Positions 51,034 through 59,786 are shown, numbered from the stretch's first letter. The stretch: DNA of 60,908 bases from Rhodococcoides trifolii (GCF_014635345.1 NZ_BMCU01000008.1:1-60908); one strand, 5' to 3'. Notes: generated by a model from the letters alone, not told the origin. Program-made: numbers and translations.

Positions 51034-51186
51034 CGGCAGTGCTGGTCCACCGAAACGGGCAGCACGGCGTCGCTGCCGGCCGGACGTCACACGAAAGGCG
51101 ACGCCTGTTCCCGAGTCTCTCATCGCACGATCCAGGTCTTTCGACTTGATCGCTTCACATGTTTTCGAACACCAGGGGGATCCGAC

Positions 51187-52158
51187 ATGGACCTGAAACT
51201 CCAGAGCAACGTGACCGCGCAGTCGCCCTATGTCGTGAGCGAAAAGAATACGGTCGCAGGGAATGTCGTCGCCCTGACGCTCCGCCACGCTTCCGGACAA
51301 CGACTGCCGGACTGGACGCCTGGCTCGCATATCGACCTGATATTGCCGAACGGAATGACCCGTCAGTATTCGTTGTGCGGAGATCGGTGGGACCCTTACA
51401 GCTATCGCGTGGCAGTTCTGCGAGAGAGCGAGGGACGCGGCGGATCCGCTCTGATCCACGACCACGTGAAAGTGGGAGACCATATCGGCATCGGAGGACC
51501 GAGGAACAACTTTCCGATGGTGCCCTCACAGAAATATGCGTTCATCGCCGGAGGCATCGGCATCACGCCACTTCTGCCGATGATCCGGCAAGCGCAGGTA
51601 CTCGGCGCGGAGTGGCGACTGCTCTACGGTGGGCGCACTCGCCGAGCGATGGCGTACCTGGACGACATCTCTCATATGGGTGGCGATGTCACGATCGTCC
51701 CGGAGGATCGCGGTGGCCTGCTTCCTCTGGCCGAGTGGATATCGGAGAAACCCGGTTTCGACACGAAGTTGTACGCATGTGGGCCGGGCCGACTCCTCGA
51801 TGCAGTGGAAGCACTCTGCACCGGCAGGCCGCTCGGTACGCTCCGCACCGAGCGCTTCGTCCCGAGAGAACGCAGCGCCCCGGTCCGCAATGCGCCCTTC
51901 GACGTCGAACTCGCCCGTTCAGGCCGAACCGTGACGGTCCGGCCCGGTAGCAGCATCCTCGACGCCGTCCGCGCGTGCGGGGTGAACGTTCTCTCCTCGT
52001 GTCGCGAAGGAACCTGTGGTACGTGCCAGGTGACTGTCCTCGCGGGACGTCCCGACCACCGAGACTCGATTCTCGATGACGACGAACACCGTTCGCAGAC
52101 TTCGATGTTCGTGTGCGTCTCCAGTTCCTGTTCCGACAAGCTCGTGCTGGACCTCTGA
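51187..52158 (+). CDS. Phthalate-dioxygenase-reductase-type ferredoxin reductase (FMN, NADH, plant-type 2Fe-2S)
   Basis: 323 residues in the order flavin domain, NAD domain, ferredoxin. Flavin motif RQYSLCG, NAD-binding IAGGIGITPLLPMIRQA and YACGP, and a C-terminal 2Fe-2S site CREGTCGTC with the fourth cysteine in FVCVS. This single-chain layout (VanB, PDR, GcoB-like order differs) transfers electrons from NADH to an oxygenase. It lies 26 bases before the P450 gene and is thus its probable redox partner, making a two-component P450 system. Confidence 0.88.
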   Translation: MDLKLQSNVTAQSPYVVSEKNTVAGNVVALTLRHASGQRLPDWTPGSHIDLILPNGMTRQYSLCGDRWDPYSYRVAVLRESEGRGGSALIHDHVKVGDHIGIGGPRNNFPMVPSQKYAFIAGGIGITPLLPMIRQAQVLGAEWRLLYGGRTRRAMAYLDDISHMGGDVTIVPEDRGGLLPLAEWISEKPGFDTKLYACGPGRLLDAVEALCTGRPLGTLRTERFVPRERSAPVRNAPFDVELARSGRTVTVRPGSSILDAVRACGVNVLSSCREGTCGTCQVTVLAGRPDHRDSILDDDEHRSQTSMFVCVSSSCSDKLVLDL

Positions 52159-52184
52159 GACAACAGCAGAAAGGGCGTGACCGT

Positions 52185-53393
52185 ATGTCTACATCCTCCC
52201 GAGCGCCGGTGAGCGACGCAGACCCGTACGACCTCGAGATCCTGGCCGATCCGTCCACATTCCATCGCCATCTGCGAGAGACCGGCCCGGTCGTCTATCT
52301 CGAGCGCTACGGTGTCTATGCGATGGGTCGATTCGACCACGTGAGTGCAGCACTCACGGACTGGCAGTCGTACCAATCGTCAGCCGGCGTCGGCATTGCG
52401 AACTTCCGTTTCGAGAAGCCCATCCGACCGCCGAGCCCCCTTCTCGAGGCAGACCCGCCTCGCCACGATGCGCCTCGCCTGGTGCTGTCGAAGATTCTCG
52501 GAGCACCAGCCGTCCAGCAACTTCGAGCAAGCTGGTCGATCGCCGCCGAGAGCTTGGTGGACGAACTACTCTCGGACTCCACGGAATTCGACGGAATCGA
52601 TGCTCTTTCGAACGCGCTGCCACTGAAAATTTTTGCCGACGAGATCGGCATACCAGATACAGGTCGTGAACATCTCCTGCCGCTGGGCGACTTCGTGTTC
52701 AACTCCGTTGGACCTCTCGACAGCGCGCTGATGAAAGCCAGTGCACAGAAGGTCCACGAGGCTGGGTCCGTGGAGTGGACGATGGCTCACTGCCGACGCG
52801 AGAACCTCACAGACAACGGTTTCGGCGCGCAGGTGTGGTCCGCTGCCGACCGCGGGGACATCACCGAACAGCAGGCGCCGATCCTTGTACGGTCCCTGCT
52901 GTCAGCTGGGTTCGACACCACGGCGAGTGGTCTGGCGGCAGTTCTGTACGCCCTCGCATCACATCCTGAGCAATGGATGCGTCTGCGCGACGACCCCACT
53001 CGAGCACGCACGGCGTTCGATGAAGCAATCAGATGGGATTCTCCTGTTCAAACCTTCCATCGAACGGCGACGCGCGACATGTCGATCGACGGCACAGATG
53101 TGCCGGACGGAGCCAAAGTCTTACTGTCTCTGGGTGCAGCGAACCACGATCCCCGTCGGTGGGATTCGCCCGACAGCTACGATCTGACCCGAGATCCTTC
53201 AGGACATGTCGGTTTCGGGATGGGAATCCATCGATGCGTCGGGCAACATGTCGCCCGACTGGAAGCCGAAGTCCTTCTGACAGCCTTGGCCGCGAGGATC
53301 TCCACGATCAGCCTTGCGGGCGAAACCGAGCGACATCTCAACAACACGATGCGATCCTGGAGATCCCTGCCGCTGCGCGTGTCACTGAGATAG
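52185..53393 (+). CDS. Cytochrome P450, CYP199-like (para-methoxybenzoate O-demethylase type)
   Basis: 402 residues from ATG 52185. Oxygen-activation helix LLSAGFDTTASG, ExxR in EAIRW, heme-binding FGMGIHRCVGQ with the cysteine ligand at about 351. Many blocks match CYP199A enzymes as I recall them (GVGIANFRFEKPIRPPSPLLEADPPRHD, ESLVDELL, FNSVGP, LVRSLLSAG). CYP199A enzymes demethylate 4-methoxybenzoates; a Rhodococcus homologue (PbdA) is known to act on lignin-derived p-methoxybenzoates. With the reductase upstream it would yield 4-hydroxy products and formaldehyde. The substrate might be 4-methoxybenzoate, veratrate or trimethoxybenzoate. Confidence 0.87.
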   Translation: MSTSSRAPVSDADPYDLEILADPSTFHRHLRETGPVVYLERYGVYAMGRFDHVSAALTDWQSYQSSAGVGIANFRFEKPIRPPSPLLEADPPRHDAPRLVLSKILGAPAVQQLRASWSIAAESLVDELLSDSTEFDGIDALSNALPLKIFADEIGIPDTGREHLLPLGDFVFNSVGPLDSALMKASAQKVHEAGSVEWTMAHCRRENLTDNGFGAQVWSAADRGDITEQQAPILVRSLLSAGFDTTASGLAAVLYALASHPEQWMRLRDDPTRARTAFDEAIRWDSPVQTFHRTATRDMSIDGTDVPDGAKVLLSLGAANHDPRRWDSPDSYDLTRDPSGHVGFGMGIHRCVGQHVARLEAEVLLTALAARISTISLAGETERHLNNTMRSWRSLPLRVSLR

Positions 53394-54330
53394 GGACCAG
53401 CTCATCGGCGCCTTCGCCACCGGCGCATTCGCATTGTCCACCAGCACCATCTGGTCGTTCGCCGACACCATGGGCGGATGGCGCCGTTCTTGCGGCGACG
53501 ACCTTCTCGGCCACGACACCGTCTTCGGTCTGAAGGACTCCCTGGTCAAGGACTTCGTCGAACAACCCGTCGGCACAACGACTCCCGACGGCGAGACCTC
53601 GCCGAGGCCACCGCAACGGTGCAGCCGTGCCGGGCGGCGAGGATCCCGATGGCGATGTTCACCGCCTCGCTGTCCTGGTGTCGCCGGACGAGCGTGTCGG
53701 CGGCCACGGTGCCCTGCCGAGCATCCGAGCGAGTCGGTCGATCATGGAGTGGGTGACGTGGTCGTCCCCGAGAGTCTGTGCGGTGACCTCGTCCGGCGGT
53801 AGAGCTGCGGCGCCCAACGAGGCACGTTTGTCGCCATTCTCGCCAGTGACACAAAATCTGCTGTTGCACAACGGTTTTCAGACACCCGATCAACTATGCC
53901 GTGGCGAATGATTGCCAATGGTCACAGCAACGACCACCCACATGGCTCGGCCCGGTGACTGTCGGTTGATCCAGGCTCCGGCAATCGAACGTCGCACGTC
54001 CACTGACGTCCGCACACGTCCACGCCCTTGGCAACCGGACGTGAAGCGAGTGGTTCCCGTCCACGGAAGTCCGCGGGCATCCGCAGACTGTCGTGGACTC
54101 TTCGGTGTCGAGGTCCACCCACCACCACCGACGTCCACCCGAGTCCATCGAACGAGTTACGAATGAGTTGTGACAACTCGTGACATCGAGCCGCATTTCG
54201 GCAGTTCTCGCAGGTGACCGGACGCACCTGGACCGTGGCGGACCTGCACGGACGTACAGGCGGAAGTCGTGAAACGAGAGGTCAGATGGGGCCATTTCGG
54301 AGCATTCGTGCTGCTCAGAGGCATATCGAG
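53394..54330. other. Gene-poor stretch with a possible ANTAR-regulator remnant
   Basis: No intact gene was found. On the minus strand around 53620-53690 one frame reads SEAVNIAIGILAARHGC, which resembles the core of an ANTAR RNA-binding domain, and an adjacent frame gives DDHVTHSMIDRLARMLG. The frames are disrupted, so at most this is a decayed regulator. From about 53940 to 54300 the DNA is low in coding signal and rich in repeated GTCCAC/GTCCGC-like words. It lies next to a tRNA scar and probably belongs to an island boundary. Confidence 0.4.
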
Positions 54331-54376
54331 AGCCCCCTTTCGGGATTGAACCGAAGACCGCTCGCTTACAAGGCTT
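54331..54376 (-). other. 3' remnant of a tRNA-Thr(UGU) gene, likely attachment-site scar
   Basis: On the minus strand the sequence contains the anticodon loop CTTGTAA (anticodon TGT), the T arm TTCGG-TTCAATC-CCGAA and the acceptor 3' strand AGGGGGC plus T. The 5' half (acceptor 5' strand, D arm) is absent: the DNA upstream (higher coordinates) does not supply a GCCCCCT partner. Integrative elements that insert into tRNA 3' ends leave exactly such partial copies. No integrase gene is in the window. Confidence 0.65.
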
Positions 54377-54925
54377 CGACGGCCCGATCAGGTGAATTCA
54401 CCTGGACTCACGAAACCCGGTCTGAGCTGCGCGTTCGTCCATCAGCGTCCGCCCCGGTCCACCTCCGTCCGTCCCGACTTGTGACACTCTCGTGACACCG
54501 AGAATCCCCTACGTCGAACTCGACTAGTCCGTATTACCCTGGTGGACATCGTATCTCGTTGATCGACAAAGCAGCAGACGCGGGTCCAGCCGCATGACAG
54601 TTGCGGCCACGCGTCAATGAGTCGCGACTCGGCTTCACGATCGCGTCACTAGCAAACGCGGCTGAACGAAGGCCCACACCGGCCGAGTGCAATGCGTGGG
54701 AACGACCTCACCTCCGAGGACAACCCGCCAAGCTCGACCGGAGGTCTGCCGGAGCCGCAGAGGACGCTCGTCGGAAGCACTCGCGCCAGCTCACTCAACT
54801 AGTTTGATCCGCGCAACTCCTGGGTGGTGTGGCGCAGGATCTGCGCCCTAACGGTCCCGAGGAGTCATTCGAGTAGTTACGCGAGGGCGACAAACCAGTC
54901 GGTACGGCCAGCTGAAGTTCTCGGA
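54377..54925. other. Gene-poor stretch beside the tRNA scar
   Basis: Short open frames of 60-95 codons on the plus strand have unusual composition and no recognisable motif. Nothing RNA-like was identified. It separates the tRNA remnant from a broken restriction-type helicase gene and looks like eroded island DNA. Confidence 0.4.
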
Positions 54926-55715
54926 ATGGGCACATTCGCTGCCCTTTACGACACCTGCTCCGAAAACAATCACATTCGAGGCAGGCAGTTCGAGCGCATC
55001 TGCAAGTGGTACCTCGAGAACGACCCGTACTACCGACACACGGTTCGGGAGGTTTGGCTGTGGGATGACTGGGATCACAGGTGGGGCAGCGACGCCGGCA
55101 TCGACCTCGTGGTCGAGGACAGTGTCGGGAAGGCCTGGGCGGTGCAGGTTAAGGCGTACAGCCCCGATCACGCCGTCACGAAGCGCGACGTCGACAAGGT
55201 CCTCTCCGAGTCGTCGAGGAAGTGGTTCGACTATCGCCTTCTCATCGCTACCACGGACCGGTTACACCACAGCCGGATCGGGCTGGCCGAAGCCATGCGC
55301 AAATATGACCTCCGCCGGGTCATCGCTTCCATTCGCGGGTGCTGCGAGCACAGAGATTCGCCGCCGAGATGCCCGACGTTCTCGACTGGATGCCTGCAGA
55401 AGAACGACCGTCCGGAACATTGTGACCGGGTTCGCCTCCGGTGATATGTCGTCCGTTGAACGCCACGTGAAGCTTCAGCGTCTCCGCCAACTCGACGACG
55501 ACGAACGCGGCGTGCTGGCCAACGCCAGATGGCTCGCCGAGGGCGTCGACGTCCCCACCCTCGACGGTGTCGCCTTCATCGACCCACGAGGCTCGGAGGT
55601 CGACATCGTTCAGGCGGTCGGGCGGGCAATCCGGTTGGCCGAGAGCAAAACCGTCGGCACCATCGTGATCCCGGTGTTCATCGATACTGCCGCAGAAGGG
55701 TGCGGAATCGCGTCA
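54926..55715 (+). pseudogene. Internally deleted restriction-endonuclease-like / superfamily II helicase gene
   Basis: From the ATG at 54926 the frame encodes GRQFERICKWYLENDPYY, then WGSDAGIDLVVEDSVGKAWAVQVKAYSPDHAVTKRDVDKVLSESSRKWFDYRLLIATTDRLHHS, an Mrr-like nuclease domain (D-x-n-V-Q-V-K core). After about 55335 the sequence jumps to the last third of a helicase: FAAEMPDVLDWMPAEERPSGTL, then, after a one-base frameshift at about 55424, ERGVLANARWLAEGVDVPTLDGVAFIDP and DIVQAVGRAIRLAE (motifs V and VI). The DEAD-box core is missing. Full-length relatives exceed 1000 residues. This is a dead phage-defence or island gene. Confidence 0.7.
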
Positions 55716-55804
55716 GCTGCACGATCCGATGCGTGCAGGAACCGAGACCGAGTGAGACGGCACACCTTCCCACAGCCGACCGAGCGGCGTATGGTCTTGA
55801 CTAC

Positions 55805-55821
55805 ATACCCCCTGGGGGTAT
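55805..55821. promoter_or_regulatory. CsoR-type copper operator
   Basis: ATACCCCCTGGGGGTAT, a perfect 17-base dyad with the TACCCC/GGGGTA arms of copper-sensing CsoR sites. It lies 120 bases before the copper ATPase start. No csoR gene is in the window, so the repressor must be encoded elsewhere. Confidence 0.85.
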
Positions 55822-55941
55822 CGACGCGGAGCAGGACACAGCGGGTAGCCGACCGCAGCGATGCGATTGACTACGGCACGTCCGAATCTCCGACCGGTAC
55901 AGGGCATCGCACAGCAACACCTTTGAAATTGAGGAATTGAC

Positions 55942-58002
55942 ATGATCGAGTCATCACCGGCCACCGTCCGGACGGACAGTTCGCACGATCACGACCATCA
56001 CGACATGGCCGGCGGCCACGGAGGCCACGGCGATCATGCAGGCCAGTTCCGCAGGTTGTTCTGGGTGATGGTCGTCTTGGCGGTTCCGGTGATCGCAGCG
56101 TCGGACATGTTCGCGATGATCCTCGGGTATTCACTTCCGCACAGCTCCTGGATCGGGTGGGTGTCCCCCGTGCTGGGCACAGTCATGTTCGTGTGGGGTG
56201 GCTCCCCGTTCCTCACCGGTGCCGTCAGCGAGATACGCGGCCGCACACCGGGAATGATGCTGCTGATCGCGTTGGCGATCACCGTCGCGTTCGTCTCGTC
56301 TCTCGGTGCGAGTGTCGGTCTACTCGATCATCAGCTCGACTTCTGGTGGGAGCTGGCACTGCTGATCGTGATCATGCTGCTGGGGCACTGGATCGAAATG
56401 CGCTCACTCGCGCAGACGACGTCGGCCCTGGACTCGCTGGCCGCGCTGCTCCCCGACACCGCGGAGCGGGTCGACGCCGATGGTGAGGTGACCGTCGTGG
56501 ATCCGGCGCAACTGCAGGTCGATGACGTGGTGGTCGTGCGCCCCGGCGGCCGGGTCCCGGCCGACGGTGTCGTCGTCTCAGGGGCCGCGAGCATGGATGA
56601 GTCGATGATCACCGGCGAGTCCCGCACCGTGCGCCGCAGCGACGGGGACACCGTCGTCGCCGGCACTGTCGCCACCGACTCCGGGATCCGCGTGAGGGTG
56701 TCCGCCATCGGCGAGGACACCACCCTCGCCGGCATCCGGCGCCTGGTCAGCGACGCGCAGAACTCGACGTCGCGGGCGCAGCGGATCGCGGACATCGCCG
56801 CGGCGTGGCTGTTCTGGTTCGCCCTCGGCGCCGCCGTTCTCACCGCGGCCGCCTGGACCCTCCTCGGCTCCCCCGACGACGCGGTCGTCCGCACGATCAC
56901 CGTCCTGGTCATCGCCTGCCCCCACGCGCTGGGCCTGGCGATTCCGTTGGTGGTGTCCATCGCGACCGAACGTGCCGCACGCGGCGGCGTCCTGATCAAG
57001 GACCGCCTCGCGCTGGAGTCGATGCGCACCGTCGACACCGTGCTGTTCGACAAGACCGGCACTCTCACCCGCGGCGAACCCGCCGTCACCGACGTCGAGG
57101 CCGTGGACGGGCGCACCGTCGAGGAGGTTCTGGCGCTGGCGGCAGCTGCGGAAGCGGATTCCGAGCACCCGTTGGCACGCGCGATCGTCGCCGCTGCTGA
57201 GGGCCGTCGGCTCGATATCCCGTCTGCGCAGGACTTCCGGTCCTCACCTGCGGTCGGGGTGTCCGCGGTCGTCGACGGCGCCGCCGTACGGGTGGGTGGT
57301 CCGGCGATGCTCGAGCAGGAGCGCCGGGCCGAGCTCGGTGTGGCCGATCGGTGGCGGCGGGACGGGGCGATCATCCTGCATGTCGTCGCCGACGGCGCCG
57401 TGATCGGAGCGCTGAAACTGGCCGACGAGATCCGCCCCGAGTCCCGCGCCGCGGTGGCCGATCTGCACGCCCAGCGGGTGCAGGTGGTCATGATCACCGG
57501 CGACGCCGACGCGGTCGCCGCCTCGGTCGCCGGTGAGCTCGGTATCGACCGCTACTTCGCCGGGGTGCGCCCGGAGGACAAAGCGCAGCGGGTGGCGGAC
57601 CTGCAGGACGAGGGCAGGAAGGTCGCGATGGTCGGTGACGGTGTCAACGACGCCCCCGCCCTCGCCCGCGCCGACGTCGGCATCGCCATCGGTGCAGGCA
57701 CGGATGTGGCGATCGCGTCCGCGGGGGTGATCCTCGCCAGTGACGACCCCCGCTCGGTGCTGTCGGTGGTCGATCTCTCCCGCGCTGCGTACCGGAAGAT
57801 GAAGCAGAACCTGTGGTGGGCCGCCGGATACAACCTGCTCTCCGTGCCCTTGGCGGCCGGTGTGCTCGCACCCATCGGGTTCGTACTCCCGATGTCCGTG
57901 GGAGCGATTCTGATGTCCCTGTCGACGATCATCGTCGCCGCCAACGCCCAACTGCTCCGTCGACTCGACCTCCGGCCCGGCACTGGTACCCCGCGGGACT
58001 GA
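55942..58002 (+). CDS. copB: Copper-translocating P1B-type ATPase (CopB-like)
   Basis: 686 residues. The N-terminus is histidine-rich (SSHDHDHHDMAGGHGGHGDHAG) instead of bearing CxxC metal domains, and the transmembrane metal site is CPH (VLVIACPHALGLA). Both define the CopB (P1B-3) class, which exports copper. Core motifs are TGES, DKTGTLT, SEHPLA and GDGVNDAPALA. The ATG follows GAGGAATTG. It has a CsoR-type box upstream and ends at a strong terminator, so it is a single-gene, copper-induced unit. Silver transport is possible too. Confidence 0.92.
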   Translation: MIESSPATVRTDSSHDHDHHDMAGGHGGHGDHAGQFRRLFWVMVVLAVPVIAASDMFAMILGYSLPHSSWIGWVSPVLGTVMFVWGGSPFLTGAVSEIRGRTPGMMLLIALAITVAFVSSLGASVGLLDHQLDFWWELALLIVIMLLGHWIEMRSLAQTTSALDSLAALLPDTAERVDADGEVTVVDPAQLQVDDVVVVRPGGRVPADGVVVSGAASMDESMITGESRTVRRSDGDTVVAGTVATDSGIRVRVSAIGEDTTLAGIRRLVSDAQNSTSRAQRIADIAAAWLFWFALGAAVLTAAAWTLLGSPDDAVVRTITVLVIACPHALGLAIPLVVSIATERAARGGVLIKDRLALESMRTVDTVLFDKTGTLTRGEPAVTDVEAVDGRTVEEVLALAAAAEADSEHPLARAIVAAAEGRRLDIPSAQDFRSSPAVGVSAVVDGAAVRVGGPAMLEQERRAELGVADRWRRDGAIILHVVADGAVIGALKLADEIRPESRAAVADLHAQRVQVVMITGDADAVAASVAGELGIDRYFAGVRPEDKAQRVADLQDEGRKVAMVGDGVNDAPALARADVGIAIGAGTDVAIASAGVILASDDPRSVLSVVDLSRAAYRKMKQNLWWAAGYNLLSVPLAAGVLAPIGFVLPMSVGAILMSLSTIIVAANAQLLRRLDLRPGTGTPRD

Positions 58003-58025
58003 CCTGCGGCCCTCCGATACGACGC

Positions 58026-58053
58026 AGCCCCGCACCGACATCGGTGCGGGGCT
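58026..58053. terminator. Strong bidirectional hairpin terminator
   Basis: AGCCCCGCACCGA, two-base loop, TCGGTGCGGGGCT: perfect 13-bp stem lying midway between the convergent ATPase and DUF305 genes. No long T-run follows, as is common in actinobacteria. Confidence 0.85.
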
Positions 58054-58104
58054 ACGTCGTTCGTCGAGCAGGACCCGAAACTGCGGTACCGGCCGGGTTC
58101 TCGG

Positions 58105-58740
58105 TCAGCCCAAGAGCTGCTGCATGCGGGAGATCTCGGCGTTCTGCGTCTCGACGATGGTGCGGGCCATCGCGACCGCGTCCGTGTTGGAGCCGTCGGC
58201 GATCTCCTTCTCTGCCATCGCGACCGCGCCCTGGTGGTGGGCGATCATCATCGTCAGCCACTGGCGGTCGAAGTCAGCACCCGACGCGGCCATCAGCGAG
58301 TCCATGTCCTGTGGAGTCATCATCCCGCTGCCCGATCCGTGGTCCATACCCTCCATCGAGCTCGCGTCCGACGACGGCGCCGGCTGACCCCACTGCACCA
58401 ACCACGACGTCAACTGCTCCATCTCGGGTTTCTGGGCGGCGGCGATCTCCCCTGCCAGGGCGACGATCTCCGGGTTCGTCGTGCGCCCGTCGACCATGGT
58501 GGCCATCTCGACGGCCTGCGCGTGATGGGGATACATCATCGACGCGAACATGACATCGGCGTCGGTGAAGTTCGCTGCGGGATCCGCGGACTGCGCCGAC
58601 GAGGACTCCATCGAGGTGGACGAGCCCATCGAGTGGCCCTCCATCGACGTGCCCGATCCGTCGTCGCTACACCCTGCGAGGAGGGCGATGCCGACCGCCG
58701 CGGCGGCGAGGACGGTGGTTGTTCTTCTGTTGATGCGCAT
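58105..58740 (-). CDS. DUF305 copper-associated lipoprotein
   Basis: 211 residues. Signal peptide RINRRTTTVLAAAAVGIALLAGC with a lipobox cysteine, then a Ser/Met/His-rich linker. The two DUF305 halves carry MFASMMYPHHAQAVEMATMVDGR and WLTMMIAHHQGAVAMAEKEI, both with the HH motif. DUF305 proteins are four-helix, metal-linked extracytoplasmic proteins often found with copper exporters. Multiple Met and His residues (SMEGMDHGSGSGMM) would bind copper. It is convergent with copB. Confidence 0.88.
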   Translation of the reverse strand: MRINRRTTTVLAAAAVGIALLAGCSDDGSGTSMEGHSMGSSTSMESSSAQSADPAANFTDADVMFASMMYPHHAQAVEMATMVDGRTTNPEIVALAGEIAAAQKPEMEQLTSWLVQWGQPAPSSDASSMEGMDHGSGSGMMTPQDMDSLMAASGADFDRQWLTMMIAHHQGAVAMAEKEIADGSNTDAVAMARTIVETQNAEISRMQQLLG

Positions 58741-58824
58741 GGAAGTACTCCTGAGGTGTGACGAACGAGAGACGAGGTGGATCTGCCTGCGATCCGCCGG
58801 AGCACCGTGGCCCCGGACTCCCCG

Positions 58825-59253
58825 TCACACCCGAAGAAATACCGACTTGTCCAGTGAGTACACCGCCCACGGGGGCGCACGACCTGCCCGAGCCACGATC
58901 GCGACAACACGGTCGGACGCGGTGTCCAGTGTCGGCATGGACTCGGCGGTCACGGTCGGCACCGACATCGCAGGGAAAGACGTGACCGTCCCGATGCACG
59001 GATGCACCATGTCGTGACCGCTCGGGCACGGCACGTGCGCCGCCGCCGTCTCGGCGTCGACGGTGTGTGTGTCAGCAGAGTGATGGGCGACCACGCTGTT
59101 CGGCTGCCCTGGTGCGGGCATCGCGTCATGGGCCGCGGCGGTGGGGACGGGCAGGGTCGTGTGCATCAGCACCACGCCGAGCGCGATCAGAACCGTCCGA
59201 AGCACCGAGAGCGCAGACGAGGCCGACGATCGTCGCCGAGCACCGTCACGCAC
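58825..59253 (-). CDS. Small secreted DUF6153-like protein
   Basis: About 142 residues from the GTG complementary to 59251-59253. An N-terminal basic region and one hydrophobic segment (LRTVLIALGVVLMHTTL) act as signal or anchor, followed by a His-rich region (AHHSADTH, CPSGHDMVHPCIG) and a C-terminal APPWAVYSLDKSVFLRV block. The pattern is that of small proteins accompanying DUF305 genes in actinobacterial copper loci. A CsoR-type box lies 20 bases upstream of the start and 84 bases separate it from the DUF305 gene, so both belong to the copper response. Confidence 0.7.
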   Translation of the reverse strand: MRDGARRRSSASSALSVLRTVLIALGVVLMHTTLPVPTAAAHDAMPAPGQPNSVVAHHSADTHTVDAETAAAHVPCPSGHDMVHPCIGTVTSFPAMSVPTVTAESMPTLDTASDRVVAIVARAGRAPPWAVYSLDKSVFLRV

Positions 59254-59272
59254 GTTGCCACCGTACCAAGCA

Positions 59273-59289
59273 ATACCCCCTACGGGTAT
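59273..59289. promoter_or_regulatory. Second CsoR-type copper operator
   Basis: ATACCCCCTACGGGTAT, an imperfect version of the box at 55805 with the same TACCC/GGGTA arms. It is placed directly before the minus-strand DUF6153-DUF305 genes. Confidence 0.78.
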
Positions 59290-59340
59290 CACCGAGGCCG
59301 AAGGCAGATCCTGACGCGCCGCCGACTCGGCACACAGATC

Positions 59341-59786
59341 ATGGATGTCATGGCCGCGGCGATGGTGCCGGTCATGATGGCCACTCTTGCCGTCGTCGTG
59401 GCGTCGCAGATCGACGCAGTCCGCTCCGAAGGCTCCCAGCTGATTGCCGCGGTGCCGATCTTCGCGGTGCCGATCTTCGTAGCGTTCCTGGTCATCATGG
59501 CGGTTGTCGGATGGGCGACGGCCAGAGTGACCCGCCAGGACGTCCCGGATGCTCGGGCCTCGACCTTCTCCGGCGCCACCCGATTTCGTTGGTCGTACTG
59601 CCGCTGGCGCTCGCGCTGCCACCAGCACTGTCTCTTGCTGCCGTGGTCGTGGTGTCGCAGACACTGGTGGAGCTGATCGGAATGGTCGCCTACGTCCGAC
59701 TCATCCCCTGCCTTGTCCCAGCTCACGCTGCGAGAGCACCGGTGAAGTTCGAAACAACTCGCACGAACCAAGGCAATCCCGGGTGA
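59341..59786 (+). pseudogene. C-terminal remnant of an ACR3-family arsenite efflux permease
   Basis: Frame one gives AAAMVPVMMATLAVVVASQ and AVPIFAVPIFVAFLVIMAVVGWATARVTRQDVPDARASTFSGATR. A shift to another frame near 59580 continues the same family with SLVVLPLALALPPALSLAAVVVVSQTLVELIGMVAYVRLIPCLVP. These are the last spans of ACR3/ArsB-type arsenite carriers. The first 200 or so residues are missing and the rest is frameshifted, so it is not functional. It adjoins the copper locus and suggests that a larger metal-resistance island was trimmed. Confidence 0.68.

Noticed and set aside
53434..53802. 122-codon ORF after the P450 gene
   Set aside because: No family resemblance, no ribosome-binding site and no continuation of the operon.
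54214..54495. Short plus-strand ORF containing LSGLNRRPLAYKA
   Set aside because: The frame reads through the antisense of the tRNA-Thr fragment, which creates this recurring spurious peptide; no independent coding evidence.
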